Positions 40,857 through 50,141 are shown, counted from the first letter of the stretch. The stretch is DNA of 64,000 nucleotides from Olsenella porci (GCF_009695875.1 NZ_VUNC01000007.1:62001-126000), one strand, 5' to 3'. Notes: a model not told the origin generated them from the sequence alone. Numbers and translations: made by a program.

Positions 40857-41837
40857 ATGCCTTTGGGTGGAAACGGACTCAAGGGCGCACCCGGAGTGAG
40901 GAGGAACGAGCCAAACTCCGGAATGCGCCTCATGATCGTCCTCACTGCGGTCTCCGTCGTGCTGTTCACCTTTGGTGCCCGCGAGTCAAGCAGCGGCGGG
41001 GTCTTCACGACGATACGCGGCGCCGTCTCGGTGGTCACCACCCCGGTGCGCTACCTTGGCGTTGCCATCACCGCCCCGTTCCAGGGCCTGGGGAACGTCT
41101 TCTCCAACCTCACCGCAAACCAGGAGACGCTCTCCGACCTCAAGGCGGAGAACGAGAAGCTGAAAGCCGAGAACAGCAAGCTCCAGGAGTCTCAGAAGAC
41201 CGCCGAGAGGCTCGAGAGCCTCCTCGCGCTCCAAAGCACCTACAACCTGACGTCGGTTGCCGCCCGCGTGATCTCTGGGCCAACGGATTCCTGGAGCCAG
41301 TCGGTGACCATAGACAAGGGCACGACCTCCGGCCTTGCCGTGGGCATGGCCGTCACCGACTCCAACGGAGTCCTGGGCCAGATCACCGAGTGCGGGGCGA
41401 CCTCGGCGACCGTCCGTCTCATCACCGACGAGAACTCAGGCGTTTCTTGCATGATCCAGTCCACCAGGGCGCAGGGCATGCTCCAGGGCTCAGCGGACGG
41501 GTCGCTCCAGCTCACGCTCGTCTCCGTTGACCAGACCGTGAAGGTTGGGGACAACGTCGTCACTAGTGGGCTGGGAGGGGTATATCCCAAGGGGCTCCCC
41601 GTCGGAAAGGTCACCAGCGTGAGCAAGAGCGACGGGGCGCTGTACTACGACATCGACGTCCAGCCACTCGCCTCGACCTCCACTGCCGAAGAGGTCCTTG
41701 TCATTACCTCGCTCGACGAGGACCAGAAGGCGAGCTCCGAGGACATTTCCTCCGCCGACGCCCAGGACACCACGACCTCCGCGTCATCGGCATCCTCGGA
41801 CAGCTCCGCAGACTCCAGCGCGAGCACTGGCGAGTAG
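40857..41837 (+). CDS. mreC: Rod shape-determining protein MreC
   Basis: Bitopic elongasome protein, 326 residues. One N-terminal membrane span (residues about 22-42, RLMIVLTAVSVVLFTFGA), a coiled coil (about 80-125, LSDLKAENEKLKAENSKLQESQKTAERLESLLALQ) and a double beta-barrel domain (VISGPTDSWSQSVTIDKGTTSGLAVGMAV... ). The last 40 residues are a low-complexity Ser/Asp/Ala tail not usual for MreC. ATG at 40857, 9 nt after mreB. Confidence 0.95.
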   Translation: MPLGGNGLKGAPGVRRNEPNSGMRLMIVLTAVSVVLFTFGARESSSGGVFTTIRGAVSVVTTPVRYLGVAITAPFQGLGNVFSNLTANQETLSDLKAENEKLKAENSKLQESQKTAERLESLLALQSTYNLTSVAARVISGPTDSWSQSVTIDKGTTSGLAVGMAVTDSNGVLGQITECGATSATVRLITDENSGVSCMIQSTRAQGMLQGSADGSLQLTLVSVDQTVKVGDNVVTSGLGGVYPKGLPVGKVTSVSKSDGALYYDIDVQPLASTSTAEEVLVITSLDEDQKASSEDISSADAQDTTTSASSASSDSSADSSASTGE

Positions 41838-41846
41838 GGGGGTACC

Positions 41847-42416
41847 GTGCAGGTAAACGACAGCAACAGGAGGAGAAGGAGCATCGGGAGGCTCGGGCTA
41901 GCCTGCCTTGTGCTCCAACTCGCCCTTGCCCCAAACATCGGCATCGCCGACGGCCGCATCAACTTTGCGCTGGTGTTTGCCGCCTACGTCGCCCTCACCA
42001 CCGGCGGGAGGACGGGGGTCCTCTGCGGCTTCCTCGGGGGCCTCGCGTTCGACCTCTGCACCACGGGTCCCTTCGGGCTCATGACGCTCCTGCTCACGGT
42101 GGGGTCGTTCGTGCTGGGCATGGAGGACCGCAACCGCATCGCCGAGGACCTCTCGGGCTCAATCACGATCTTCATGATCGTCTCGTTCATCGTGACGCTC
42201 GTCTACCATCTCGCCATGTTCCTGGTTGGCCAGGCAAGCTCGTTCTACGACGTCTTTGTGCTCAGGACGCTGCCCACCTTTGGACTTACGGCCGTCGCCT
42301 TCCTTCCGTTTGCCCTCGTCGGGTCACACGGCAGTGGGGCGCCCCTCTCCTCCATCAGGGGTGGTGCCGGCCCCGTGCGAAGGCGGCCCGGCAAGTTCGA
42401 CCTCGGCAACCTCTAA
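41847..42416 (+). CDS. mreD: Rod shape-determining protein MreD
   Basis: Small integral membrane partner of MreC, 189 residues with 5 or so hydrophobic segments (LGLACLVLQLALAPNIGI, RINFALVFAAYVALTTGG, FLGGLAFDLCTTGPFGLMTLLLTVGSFVLG, FMIVSFIVTLVYHLAMFLVG, TLPTFGLTAVAFLPFALV). GTG start at 41847 behind AGGGGGG. The G-x2-FDL segment is typical of MreD. Conserved order with mreC supports the call. Confidence 0.9.
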   Translation: MQVNDSNRRRRSIGRLGLACLVLQLALAPNIGIADGRINFALVFAAYVALTTGGRTGVLCGFLGGLAFDLCTTGPFGLMTLLLTVGSFVLGMEDRNRIAEDLSGSITIFMIVSFIVTLVYHLAMFLVGQASSFYDVFVLRTLPTFGLTAVAFLPFALVGSHGSGAPLSSIRGGAGPVRRRPGKFDLGNL

Positions 42417-42425
42417 GGTCGCTTC

Positions 42426-44459
42426 GTGAACCCAGTCCTCATCGTCATAGTCATCCTCGCGGTCATCCTGGCCGTGCTGCTCGTGGTCTTCTTCCTCGTG
42501 GGCAGGGGAGAGGCGCGCTTTACCTTCGATATCGGGGGAAACGCCCCCAAGGCATCTGGTGGCTCGGACACCTCGTCAGAGACCGGATTCAAGACTCGCC
42601 TCAACGGCCTTGGGGTCTTCTCCGGTTCCATCATCGCGGTGATTCTCGCTCGGCTCTGGTCGATGCAGCTCATCTCCTCTGACGACTATGCCGCGCAGGC
42701 CGAGTCCAACAGGACCCGCACCATCTCGGTGGATGCGCCCCGCGGTCGCATCCTCGACCGCAACGGCGTGGAGCTCGTGACCAATCGCTCGTCCCTCGCC
42801 GTGATGGCAAAGAGCGACGTAGCGGACGACGAGATCGAGGTCAAGCTCCTCGCAAACCTCATCGGCATGCCCGAGATGGCCGTCAAGCGCAAGGTGGAGG
42901 ACGCCACGACCGGAGCACAGAACCTGAGGACCGTCGCCGTTGACGTCTCTCGCCGCGTCGTCGCCTATGTGGAGGAGCACCCATCCCTCTTCACCGGCGT
43001 GTCCATAGAGCAGAAGACGCAACGCCTCTACCCCAACGGTACCCTCTGCGCCCACGTCCTGGGCTACACGGGATCCATCACCCAGGAGCAGGTGGACAAG
43101 CTCGACTCGGACGAGTCCGAATCGTCCATCGACTACGAGCTGGGTGACACCGTCGGTCAGGCTGGCGTGGAGTACGAGTACGAGAGCGTGCTCCAGGGCG
43201 TGAAGGGCGAGCAGGTCGTCTACGTGGACGCCAACGGGTCCGTGCTGTCCCAGTCCAGTTCCGTCGACCCACAGAGCGGGTCCGACGTCACGCTCACCAT
43301 TGACGCCACCATCCAGAAGGCGGCGGAGGAGTCCCTTTCCAGTCACATCGAGTCGCTCAGGGCGGCGGGCAAGACCGAGTGCTACGAGGGCTGCGCCATC
43401 GCCATGGACGTCACCAACGGCGAGATCATCTGCATGGCAAGCGAGCCGACCTTCTCGCCCAGCGTGTTCATAGGCGGCATCTCGTCCGACGACTGGTCGG
43501 CGCTTTCGTCCGACGATTCCCACACGCCCATGGTCAACCGCGCCATATCTGGCCAATATCCCTCTGCCTCCACCATCAAGCCACTCTCCACCTTTGCTGC
43601 CCTCAACTACGGCATAGCGAACGTCAACTCGACCTATGACTGCACGGGGTACTGGACCGGCTTTGGCTCCGCGTACGGAAAGTATTGCTGGAACCATTCC
43701 GGGCACGGCGTCCTGGGGCTAGTGGGCGGCATCACGTACTCGTGCGACGTCGTCTTCTACGAGATAGGCAAGGGCTTCTACTACTCGGACAACAAGGAGG
43801 GGCTGCAGGATACCTACAAGAAGTGGGGGCTCGGCAGCAAGGAGGGCATCGACCTCCCGGGTGAGGCGGAGGGTCGCGTTCCGGACGCGGAGTGGAAGTG
43901 GAACTACTACAGCTCCTCTGACAACGATGCGAGGCAGTGGCAGGGCGGCGACGATGCCAACCTCGTCATCGGCCAAGGTGACCTTCTGGTGACGCCGCTC
44001 CAGATGCTGTGCGTGTATTCGGGCATCGCCCTCGACGGAGTCACCTGGAAGCCTCACGTGCTCAAGTCCGTCAACTCCAACGTCGGCAGTGGTTCTGTCG
44101 TGGAATACAAGGACAGCAAGCTCAGGACCGTGGACGAGCAGTCCGAGTACATGGACCTCGTCCACGAGGGCCTCTCGGGCGTCATCTACAAGGAGTCCGA
44201 GGCCCAGGCCTCGCACTTCACCAACCTGTCCGTTCAGGTTGCGGGCAAGACGGGCACCGCGGAGACGTCGCACACCGACCCAACGGGCTGGTTCATTGCC
44301 TACGCTCCCTCGGACAACCCCAAGTACGTGGTCGCGTCCGTTATCGAAAACGGCGGCTTTGGCAGCGATGGTGCCATGTACGTGGTCCGCGACATCCTTG
44401 GCGCTATCTATAACGAGCCGGACACCTCCACCGAGGTCGACTCCTCGGGCGTGAGGTAG
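42426..44459 (+). CDS. mrdA: Penicillin-binding protein 2 (elongation transpeptidase)
   Basis: Class B PBP of 677 residues cross-linking lateral peptidoglycan. GTG start at 42426 gives an N-terminal hydrophobic segment (LIVIVILAVILAVLLVVFFLVG), then an acidic linker and a second one (FSGSIIAVILARLWSMQLI) typical of PBP2 anchors. Dimerisation domain RTISVDAPRGRILDRNGVELVTNRS; transpeptidase motifs SASTIKPL (SxxK), SCDVVF at the SxN position, and AGKTGTAE (KTG). The two hydrophobic segments before the PBP domain are odd; the extra N-terminal one might be a late fusion or an early start. Confidence 0.95.
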   Translation: MNPVLIVIVILAVILAVLLVVFFLVGRGEARFTFDIGGNAPKASGGSDTSSETGFKTRLNGLGVFSGSIIAVILARLWSMQLISSDDYAAQAESNRTRTISVDAPRGRILDRNGVELVTNRSSLAVMAKSDVADDEIEVKLLANLIGMPEMAVKRKVEDATTGAQNLRTVAVDVSRRVVAYVEEHPSLFTGVSIEQKTQRLYPNGTLCAHVLGYTGSITQEQVDKLDSDESESSIDYELGDTVGQAGVEYEYESVLQGVKGEQVVYVDANGSVLSQSSSVDPQSGSDVTLTIDATIQKAAEESLSSHIESLRAAGKTECYEGCAIAMDVTNGEIICMASEPTFSPSVFIGGISSDDWSALSSDDSHTPMVNRAISGQYPSASTIKPLSTFAALNYGIANVNSTYDCTGYWTGFGSAYGKYCWNHSGHGVLGLVGGITYSCDVVFYEIGKGFYYSDNKEGLQDTYKKWGLGSKEGIDLPGEAEGRVPDAEWKWNYYSSSDNDARQWQGGDDANLVIGQGDLLVTPLQMLCVYSGIALDGVTWKPHVLKSVNSNVGSGSVVEYKDSKLRTVDEQSEYMDLVHEGLSGVIYKESEAQASHFTNLSVQVAGKTGTAETSHTDPTGWFIAYAPSDNPKYVVASVIENGGFGSDGAMYVVRDILGAIYNEPDTSTEVDSSGVR

Positions 44460-44470
44460 GGAGGGGAGAG

Positions 44471-45691
44471 ATGCCGGGAAAGCCCACGCTTCCAACGGAG
44501 AGGCGCCAGGGGGGTCCGCTGGGAGGGCTCCTCTTGCGATTTGGCTCCACCCATGGCCACGGCAGGGTCAGGTCGGGCAGGGGAGTGATGTTCTTCCTTC
44601 CGCAGCTCATTCCCGCCATAGGCCTGATCGTCTACGGCGCCGTTGTGATCTGGTCCGCCTCCCTCACCATCTCGGACGCGTCGTTCCCGCGCCACATCTT
44701 CGGCATCTCGCTGGGCATGGTGGCAGCCTACCTGCTGTGGCGCTACGACTACCGCGCCCTTGCCAACATGTCGAAGGCCCTGCTCGCCATAGACGTGGTT
44801 CTCATGCTCCTGCCGAGCGTCCCTGGCCTCAGCCACTCCGCGCTGGGCATGACGGGGTGGATCAGAATCCCCATCATCGGCTTCACGTTCCAGCCGTCCG
44901 AGGTGGCCAAGCTCGTGACAATCTACCTCATGGCATCGCTCGGCGCGGAGTACAACGGCAAGATCGAGCACCTCAGGGACTACCTCAAGCTGTGCGGGAT
45001 GCTCGCGATCCCCTTCATCCTCATCCTCACGCAGCCGGACCTGGGAACCGGCCTCATCATCCTCGTGACGGGCGCCGCCATCATCATCTGCTCGGGCGCA
45101 AAGAAGACCTGGGTCATCGCGACCATCGCCGGCATCGTGGCGCTTGCCGCCCTCGTCGTGGCGACGTCCATGACGCCTGGGCTCCCACACCTGCTCAAGA
45201 CCTATCAGCTCAAGCGTCTCATCGTTTTTGTCGACCCCTCCGTCGACCCGTCGGGTGACGGCTACAACCTGGCGCAGGCCAAGATCGCCGTCGGTTCCGG
45301 CGGGCTGCTGGGCAAGGGCATCGGCAACGCCACGCAGGCAGGCAGCGGCTTTCTTCCCGAGGCCCACACCGACTTCGTGTTCGCGCTCCTCGCCGAGGAG
45401 TTCGGCTTCGTGGGGTCGGTCCTCCTCCTCGCGCTGTTCGGCGCAATGATCTTCGCCACCATCTCGCTCGCCCAGCGCGTCGAGTCCCCGTTTGGCAAGC
45501 TCGTCCTCGTCGGCTGCGTTGCCATGTGGTCCTTCCAGCTCCTCGAGAACGTGGGCATGTGCATCGGCATCATGCCCATCACCGGCATCCCCCTGCCATT
45601 CATCAGCTTCGGCTCGTCGTCGATGCTCGCCCAATGCGCCTCCATCGGGATGGTGCAGTCGGTGTGGCGGCACAGGCCTAAGGCGGCATAG
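44471..45691 (+). CDS. rodA: RodA/FtsW-family peptidoglycan glycosyltransferase
   Basis: SEDS-family polymerase of lipid II, 406 residues, about 10 membrane spans. Conserved pieces: IRIPIIGFTFQPSEVAKLVTIYLMA, LTQPDLGTGLIILVTGAAII, GDGYNLAQAKIAVGSGGLLGKGIGN, FLPEAHTDFVFALLAEEFGFVG and the C-terminal ITGIPLPFISFGSSSML. It lies 11 nt after its partner PBP2, so the RodA rather than FtsW role is favoured. Confidence 0.95.
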   Translation: MPGKPTLPTERRQGGPLGGLLLRFGSTHGHGRVRSGRGVMFFLPQLIPAIGLIVYGAVVIWSASLTISDASFPRHIFGISLGMVAAYLLWRYDYRALANMSKALLAIDVVLMLLPSVPGLSHSALGMTGWIRIPIIGFTFQPSEVAKLVTIYLMASLGAEYNGKIEHLRDYLKLCGMLAIPFILILTQPDLGTGLIILVTGAAIIICSGAKKTWVIATIAGIVALAALVVATSMTPGLPHLLKTYQLKRLIVFVDPSVDPSGDGYNLAQAKIAVGSGGLLGKGIGNATQAGSGFLPEAHTDFVFALLAEEFGFVGSVLLLALFGAMIFATISLAQRVESPFGKLVLVGCVAMWSFQLLENVGMCIGIMPITGIPLPFISFGSSSMLAQCASIGMVQSVWRHRPKAA

Positions 45692-45816
45692 CAACCGTTG
45701 GCCTTTCCCCATGGCGGGGGAGAGGGGCGCGGACACTTTGTCGCCCCTGCCTCCCGTGGGTAGAATGGCTTAGTCGCAAGCTTGTTTTGGTTCATTCGGT
45801 TTTGCAGGAGGGCGCT
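45692..45816. other. Intergenic region after rodA
   Basis: Holds a GC-rich GGCGGGGGAGAGGGGCG sequence (45713-45729) similar to those near 6.68 and 8.72 kb, then the promoter of the next gene. Confidence 0.5.
45738..45766 (+). promoter_or_regulatory. Promoter upstream of the DUF697-like gene
   Basis: TTGTCG (45738-45743), 17 bp, TAGAAT (45761-45766); start codon 51 nt downstream. Separates this operon from the mre genes. Confidence 0.6.
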
Positions 45817-46791
45817 ATGGCGAGAAGGCATTCCCTCACGCTGGGTGATGTCGCTAGGGTCGTGGGATCGGGGCGGGAGTCTCAGCGCCGTCGGTCGGAG
45901 GGGGTTTCGCTTGCCGTGATGGTCGGCGAGGGCGCATCCGCCACCATCGCTCGGGCGGTCAGGGAGGCGCTTCTCCCGCAGAACGAGACCACCTTCGTCT
46001 CGGCGCTCCCCCTTGGGTCACAGGTTCCTGCCGGGCTAGACGCACTGGTCGTCCTCCCCGGCAGCCCCGAGGTCGCCGCTGACCGCGCGGTGGAGGCGGC
46101 ACGCATGGGCACCCCTGCAGCCATCCTCGTCTGCTCGCAGGTGGAGGAGCGTCCAATCCTGGCGAGCGAGCAGGTCGCAAGCCTGGTCACCTATCTCTCG
46201 GCTGCCGACGAGCGCGTTGCGGTCGACAAGCTCTGCGAGTGGCTCGTGGGTGCTTGTCCCTCCAAGTCCATCGCGTTGGCAGCGGGGATTCCCGCCTGCC
46301 GCCAAGGCGTGGTGCGATCGCTCGTCAGGTCAAGCGCCCTCGCGAACGTGGGAGTGGGCGTCGTCGACCTCCTTCCCGGGGCGGACCTCCCCGTCATGGC
46401 GGCAAGCCAGGCGCGTCTCGCCTTCGATGTCGCTGCAGCCTATGACCGCAGGCTCTCGGTCTCCGACTTTGGCCTGATCGCCGGCGGCGTCGTGCTCGCT
46501 GGGTTGGGGTATCGCTCCGTCTCGCGCTCCGTCTCGCGTGCGCTCCCGCCGCTCGCCTGGGCGGTGAGGGGCGGCGTCGCCTTTGCCGGGACCGTCGTCA
46601 CGGGGGCCGTCGCCAGCGCCTGCGCCTCGGGGATGACTCCCCAGGGGGTCGCCGAGGCCGCCGTCGGGGGCATCGGGAAGGGCGTCGAGGAGCTGTCCGC
46701 GCGTCTCTCCCAGATTCTTCGCCAGCGGGGGAGAGAGGGGCACCGCCCCGCAGGTTCCGTCTACATCTCGTTGGGTGGTGATGGCGAGTGA
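45817..46791 (+). CDS. DUF697-like membrane-associated protein of unknown function
   Basis: 324 residues. ATG at 45817 follows GCAGGAGGG; a start 10 codons upstream lies before this site and is rejected. Residues 1-150 look like a P-loop-fold remnant without a Walker A motif (LDALVVLPGSPEVAADRAVEAARMGTPAAILVCSQ). Residues about 160-285 match the DUF697 pattern: SKSIALAAGIPACRQGVV, ANVGVGVVDLLPGADLPVMAASQARLAFDVAAAYDRRLS, followed by Gly/Ala-rich helices that may insert in the membrane. Its last 4 nt overlap the next gene (GTGA), so it is the first gene of the radical-SAM operon. Function unknown. Confidence 0.7.
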   Translation: MARRHSLTLGDVARVVGSGRESQRRRSEGVSLAVMVGEGASATIARAVREALLPQNETTFVSALPLGSQVPAGLDALVVLPGSPEVAADRAVEAARMGTPAAILVCSQVEERPILASEQVASLVTYLSAADERVAVDKLCEWLVGACPSKSIALAAGIPACRQGVVRSLVRSSALANVGVGVVDLLPGADLPVMAASQARLAFDVAAAYDRRLSVSDFGLIAGGVVLAGLGYRSVSRSVSRALPPLAWAVRGGVAFAGTVVTGAVASACASGMTPQGVAEAAVGGIGKGVEELSARLSQILRQRGREGHRPAGSVYISLGGDGE

Positions 46792-48671
46792 GGCTTCCCA
46801 GGCAGGACTGGTACCCCAGGCTCGAGCCGCTCCTTGGCAGGGTCGAGAAGCCCTCGCGGTACCTTGATCACGAGTGGGGCGCCGTCGAGAGCCAGGACGG
46901 GCCCTTCCACGCGTGCATGATCTATCCCGACGTCTACGACGTGGGGCAGCCAAACCTGGGTATTGCGATTCTTTACCAGGCCATCAACCGCCAGGAGGGC
47001 ATGTCGTGCGAGAGGGGCTTCCTTCCCTGGGTTGACATGGCAGACCTCATGCGGGAGGAGGGGATCCCTCTCCTCTCGCTCGAGACGTCGTCTCCCGTCG
47101 CCTCGTTCGACGTCGTGGGGTTCACCCTCGCGCACGAGATGGCATGCACCAACATCGTCGAGGCCCTCGACCTCGCGGGCATCCCCCTGCGCGCCGAGGA
47201 GCGGTCCGAGGACGACCCGGTCGTCTTTGCCGGGGGCCCCTCGGTGTGGAACTCCGAGCCGGTCAGCCCCATGTTCGACGCGATACTCCTCGGGGACGGC
47301 GAGGAGGGGCTCGTCGAGATGTGCTCCCTCGTCCGGGACCTCAGGGGCAGGGGTGCATCGCGTTCCGAAATCCTTGCGGCGCTTGCGCGTCTCGATGGGG
47401 TTTACGTTCCCTCGCTGTACCAGGTCGAGGTCGGCCCGACCACCACGCGGTGGGGCAAGGCCGTCCCCAAGCCGGGAAGCGGCGCCCCCAGGGTCGTGAG
47501 GAAGAGGTGCATCCCCGACCTCTCCGCGACCGATCCCCTTCCGCAGAAGATCGTCCCCTACGTTGGCCTGGTTCAAGACAGGCTCGCGGTGGAGGTCCTG
47601 CGCGGGTGTGCCCGGGGGTGCCGGTTCTGCCAGGCGGGGATCACCTACCGACCGGTGAGGGAGCGCCCTGCCGAGCAAGTCGTGAGGGCTGCAGAGGAGG
47701 GGCTGGCGCGGATGGGGTACGACGAGGTCTCGCTCACCTCGCTCTCGACGACAGACCACTCCCAGTGCGCGGGCATGCTGCACCGGCTCAACGCGGACCT
47801 CTCCCTTCAAGGCGTGAGAGTCTCCATTCCCTCGCAACGACTCGACTCGTTTGGGGTCCAGATGGCCCAGGAGGTCGGCGGCTCCAAGAAGGGTGGTCTC
47901 ACGTTTGCTCCCGAGGCGGGCACGCAGCGCCTTCGCGACGTGATCAACAAGAACGTTACCGAGGACGACATCGAGGCTGCGGCACGTAACGCCTTCGAGC
48001 GCGGTTGGAGGCGCATGAAGCTCTACTTCATGATTGGCCTCCCCACCGAGACGGACGAGGATATCGTCGCGATTCCCGAGGTCGCGCAGCGCGTGCTGGA
48101 CATCGGGCGCGAGGTCGTTGGCCGTGGCCGCAAGAGCGGCGTCTCGGTCTCGATCTCGGTCGCCGTGTTCGTGCCCAAGGCGCACACGCCGTTCCAGTGG
48201 GCCCCTCAGCTGGAACTTTCCGAGGTGCGCAGGCGGCAGGCCCTGCTCCTCTCGTCCACGCACGACCGAGACATCCGGGTGAGCTACCACGACGCCGAGG
48301 TCTCCCTGGTCGAGGCGGTGCTCTCGAAGGTCGGGCGCGGTGGCTTCGACCTGATTCTGGAGGCATGGCGGCATGGGTGCCGCTTCGATGCCTGGACGGA
48401 CCAGTTCGACTTCTCGCGCTGGGAGGAGGCGGCTCGTGCTGTCGGCATCGACATGGTGGATGTTGCGAGCGCACCTCTCTCCCTCGACGTCGAGCTTCCG
48501 TGGGAGCACACGAGCCCGGGGGTCTCCAAGGGCTTCCTCCAGCGGGAGTGGAGGCGAGCTGCTCAGGGAGTGACCACCCCTGACTGCACCATGACCAGCT
48601 GCACGGGGTGCGGGGTGTGTCCCACGCTGGGGGTCGACAACGTGATCTGGGGTGATCGCCATGCCAGGTAG
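46788..48671 (+). CDS. B12-binding-domain radical SAM protein, TIGR03960 family
   Basis: 627 residues from GTG 46788. The N-terminal cobalamin-binding-like domain (HACMIYPDVYDVGQPNLGIAILYQAIN ... VVGFTLAHEMACTNIVEALDLAGIP) precedes the radical SAM barrel with the cluster motif CARGCRFCQAG (Cx3Cx2C). KKGGLTFAPEAGTQRLRDVINKN and LYFMIGLPTETDEDI follow, and a Cys-rich C-terminus (CTMTSCTGCGVCPTLG) may bind another cluster. It always travels with the next gene (TIGR03936), as here with an 11-nt overlap. The true substrate is not known; an RNA or protein modification is suspected because of its link with ribosomal genes. Confidence 0.93.
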   Translation: MRLPRQDWYPRLEPLLGRVEKPSRYLDHEWGAVESQDGPFHACMIYPDVYDVGQPNLGIAILYQAINRQEGMSCERGFLPWVDMADLMREEGIPLLSLETSSPVASFDVVGFTLAHEMACTNIVEALDLAGIPLRAEERSEDDPVVFAGGPSVWNSEPVSPMFDAILLGDGEEGLVEMCSLVRDLRGRGASRSEILAALARLDGVYVPSLYQVEVGPTTTRWGKAVPKPGSGAPRVVRKRCIPDLSATDPLPQKIVPYVGLVQDRLAVEVLRGCARGCRFCQAGITYRPVRERPAEQVVRAAEEGLARMGYDEVSLTSLSTTDHSQCAGMLHRLNADLSLQGVRVSIPSQRLDSFGVQMAQEVGGSKKGGLTFAPEAGTQRLRDVINKNVTEDDIEAAARNAFERGWRRMKLYFMIGLPTETDEDIVAIPEVAQRVLDIGREVVGRGRKSGVSVSISVAVFVPKAHTPFQWAPQLELSEVRRRQALLLSSTHDRDIRVSYHDAEVSLVEAVLSKVGRGGFDLILEAWRHGCRFDAWTDQFDFSRWEEAARAVGIDMVDVASAPLSLDVELPWEHTSPGVSKGFLQREWRRAAQGVTTPDCTMTSCTGCGVCPTLGVDNVIWGDRHAR

Positions 48672-49359
48672 GGAGCAGCTCCACAGGCTTCGCGTCGAGT
48701 ACGGCAAGGACGGGCGCTTGGCCTACCTGGGCCACCTCGAGGTGATAAACACCATGGGCCGCTGCATCCGCCGGTCCGGGCTCCCGTTCTCGGTGGGCAA
48801 CGGGTTCGCGCGCCGCATCAGGCTCCAGTTCTCCCAGGCGCTCCCCGTTGGCGCCTCGTCCCGCTGCGAGTATTACGACCTGCTTCTGACCGAACGCGTT
48901 GGCGAGAAAGATGCGCTCTGCAGGCTTGGGGATGCCACGCCCGGCGGACTTGCTCCCCTGAGGTGCGGTTACGTCCCCAGGGAGCTTCCCGCGCTCGAGG
49001 CATGGCTCACCCGCTCTGCCTGGGAGGTCTCCTTCTCCCAGGGGGTCGACCGTGCCGCCCTCGACGACGCCCTGCGGCAGCTTCTCAACCGCGGCTCCCT
49101 CGAGTACTTAAGGGGAGAGAAGAGAAAGGTCGTGGACCTGACCCAGACCCTCGTCGGGTGGGGTTGGGGTGAGCCGGGGGTGCTCACGCTCCAGACGCGG
49201 GCCACGAACCAGGCGTCGCTCAGGCCGGCAGTTCTCCTCTCGGCGGCTCAGGGGGTCCTTGGGCGAGAGGTGCCGTCCTACTCCGTGTGCCGTGTCGGCC
49301 TGTGGCACGAGGGGGTTGATGGTTCTCTTGTGGAGGGGCTTGGGACGAGGTCAGAGTAG
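48661..49359 (+). CDS. TIGR03936 family radical SAM-associated protein (DUF2344)
   Basis: 232 residues. N-terminal HRLRVEYGKDGRLAYLGHLEVINTMGRCIRRSGLPFSVGNGF and RIRLQFSQALPVGASSRCEYYDL are the family signatures. In other bacteria it is often the C-terminal part of, or directly next to, the TIGR03960 radical SAM protein, so it is most likely its partner or substrate-binding subunit. ATG at 48661 is chosen; GTG at 48652 is also possible. It overlaps the upstream gene by 11 nt. Precedes rplU, a conserved arrangement. Confidence 0.88.
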   Translation: MPGREQLHRLRVEYGKDGRLAYLGHLEVINTMGRCIRRSGLPFSVGNGFARRIRLQFSQALPVGASSRCEYYDLLLTERVGEKDALCRLGDATPGGLAPLRCGYVPRELPALEAWLTRSAWEVSFSQGVDRAALDDALRQLLNRGSLEYLRGEKRKVVDLTQTLVGWGWGEPGVLTLQTRATNQASLRPAVLLSAAQGVLGREVPSYSVCRVGLWHEGVDGSLVEGLGTRSE

Positions 49360-49415
49360 GCGTCTGCCCGCTATTCTGTGCAAGGCGTGGTCTGTTCGCG
49401 AACTGTGGCGTTCTG

Positions 49416-49444
49416 TTGACCGGGCGGCCCATCGCTAGTATGAT
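49416..49444 (+). promoter_or_regulatory. Promoter of rplU-rpmA
   Basis: TTGACC (49416-49421), exactly 17 bp, TATGAT (49439-49444): the closest match to a housekeeping promoter in the window. It lies 42 nt before the rplU ATG. Confidence 0.8.
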
Positions 49445-49485
49445 AGTTGGCTGTTGCACTACAACCAGTAATGAAGGGCTCACAC

Positions 49486-49830
49486 ATGTACGCAATCGTT
49501 ACCACTGGTGGCAAGCAGTATAAGGTTGCCAAGGGCGACATCATTGATGTCGAGAAGCTCAACGCGCAGCCTGGCGACTCCGTCGAGCTTGACGTTCTCC
49601 TTCTGAACGACGGCAAGCAGACCATCGTTGACGCTGCCACGCTCGAGGGCAAGAAGGTCACCGCCCAGGTCCTGGACCAGTTCAAGGGCGAGAAGCAGCT
49701 CGTCTTCAAGTTCCACAAGCGCAAGCGCTATCACCGCACCAAGGGTCACCGTCAGAACCTCACCAAGCTCCAGATCTCCGAGCTTCCCCTGGAGGGCGCT
49801 GCGGCGAAGTCCGCCAGCACCGAGGAGTAG
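49486..49830 (+). CDS. rplU: 50S ribosomal protein L21
   Basis: 114 residues: MYAIVTTGGKQYKVAKGDII, VLLLNDGKQTIVDAATLEGKKVTA and the basic FKFHKRKRYHRTKGHRQN, all diagnostic. A short Ala/Ser/Glu tail extends the C-terminus. Start set at ATG 49486; an in-frame codon upstream would add residues not seen in L21. Followed by rpmA after 42 nt. Confidence 0.98.
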   Translation: MYAIVTTGGKQYKVAKGDIIDVEKLNAQPGDSVELDVLLLNDGKQTIVDAATLEGKKVTAQVLDQFKGEKQLVFKFHKRKRYHRTKGHRQNLTKLQISELPLEGAAAKSASTEE

Positions 49831-49872
49831 CGTTCCCGGCTTTGTAACATCTTCAGATAGGCAGGTATCACA

Positions 49873-50121
49873 ATGGCACACAAGAAGGGTCTGGGCTCCT
49901 CTCGCAACGGGCGCGACTCCAACGCCCAGCGTCTCGGCACCAAGATCTATGGCGGGCAGTCCATCAAGACTGGTCAGATCATCGTCCGTCAGCGCGGCAC
50001 CCACATTACCCCGGGCGAGAACGTTGGCCGCGGCAAGGACGACACCCTGTTCGCCCTCGCGGACGGCACGGTCGAGTTCACCAAGGGTGCGAAGCACTAC
50101 GTTCACGTTCGTACTGCGTAG
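49873..50121 (+). CDS. rpmA: 50S ribosomal protein L27
   Basis: 82 residues: [46 protein letters not shown] and the C-terminal HVRTA. It starts directly with MAHKKG, without the cleavable N-terminal extension seen in many Firmicutes. L27 reaches the peptidyl transferase centre. Confidence 0.98.
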   Translation: MAHKKGLGSSRNGRDSNAQRLGTKIYGGQSIKTGQIIVRQRGTHITPGENVGRGKDDTLFALADGTVEFTKGAKHYVHVRTA

Positions 50122-50141
50122 CCCTATCGCATAGAATGTTT

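Noticed and set aside
46437-46680. Repeated CGCTCCGTCTCGCG units in the DUF697-like gene
   Set aside because: Two tandem copies only (YRSVSRSVSRAL); a short in-frame coding duplication, not a repeat array.
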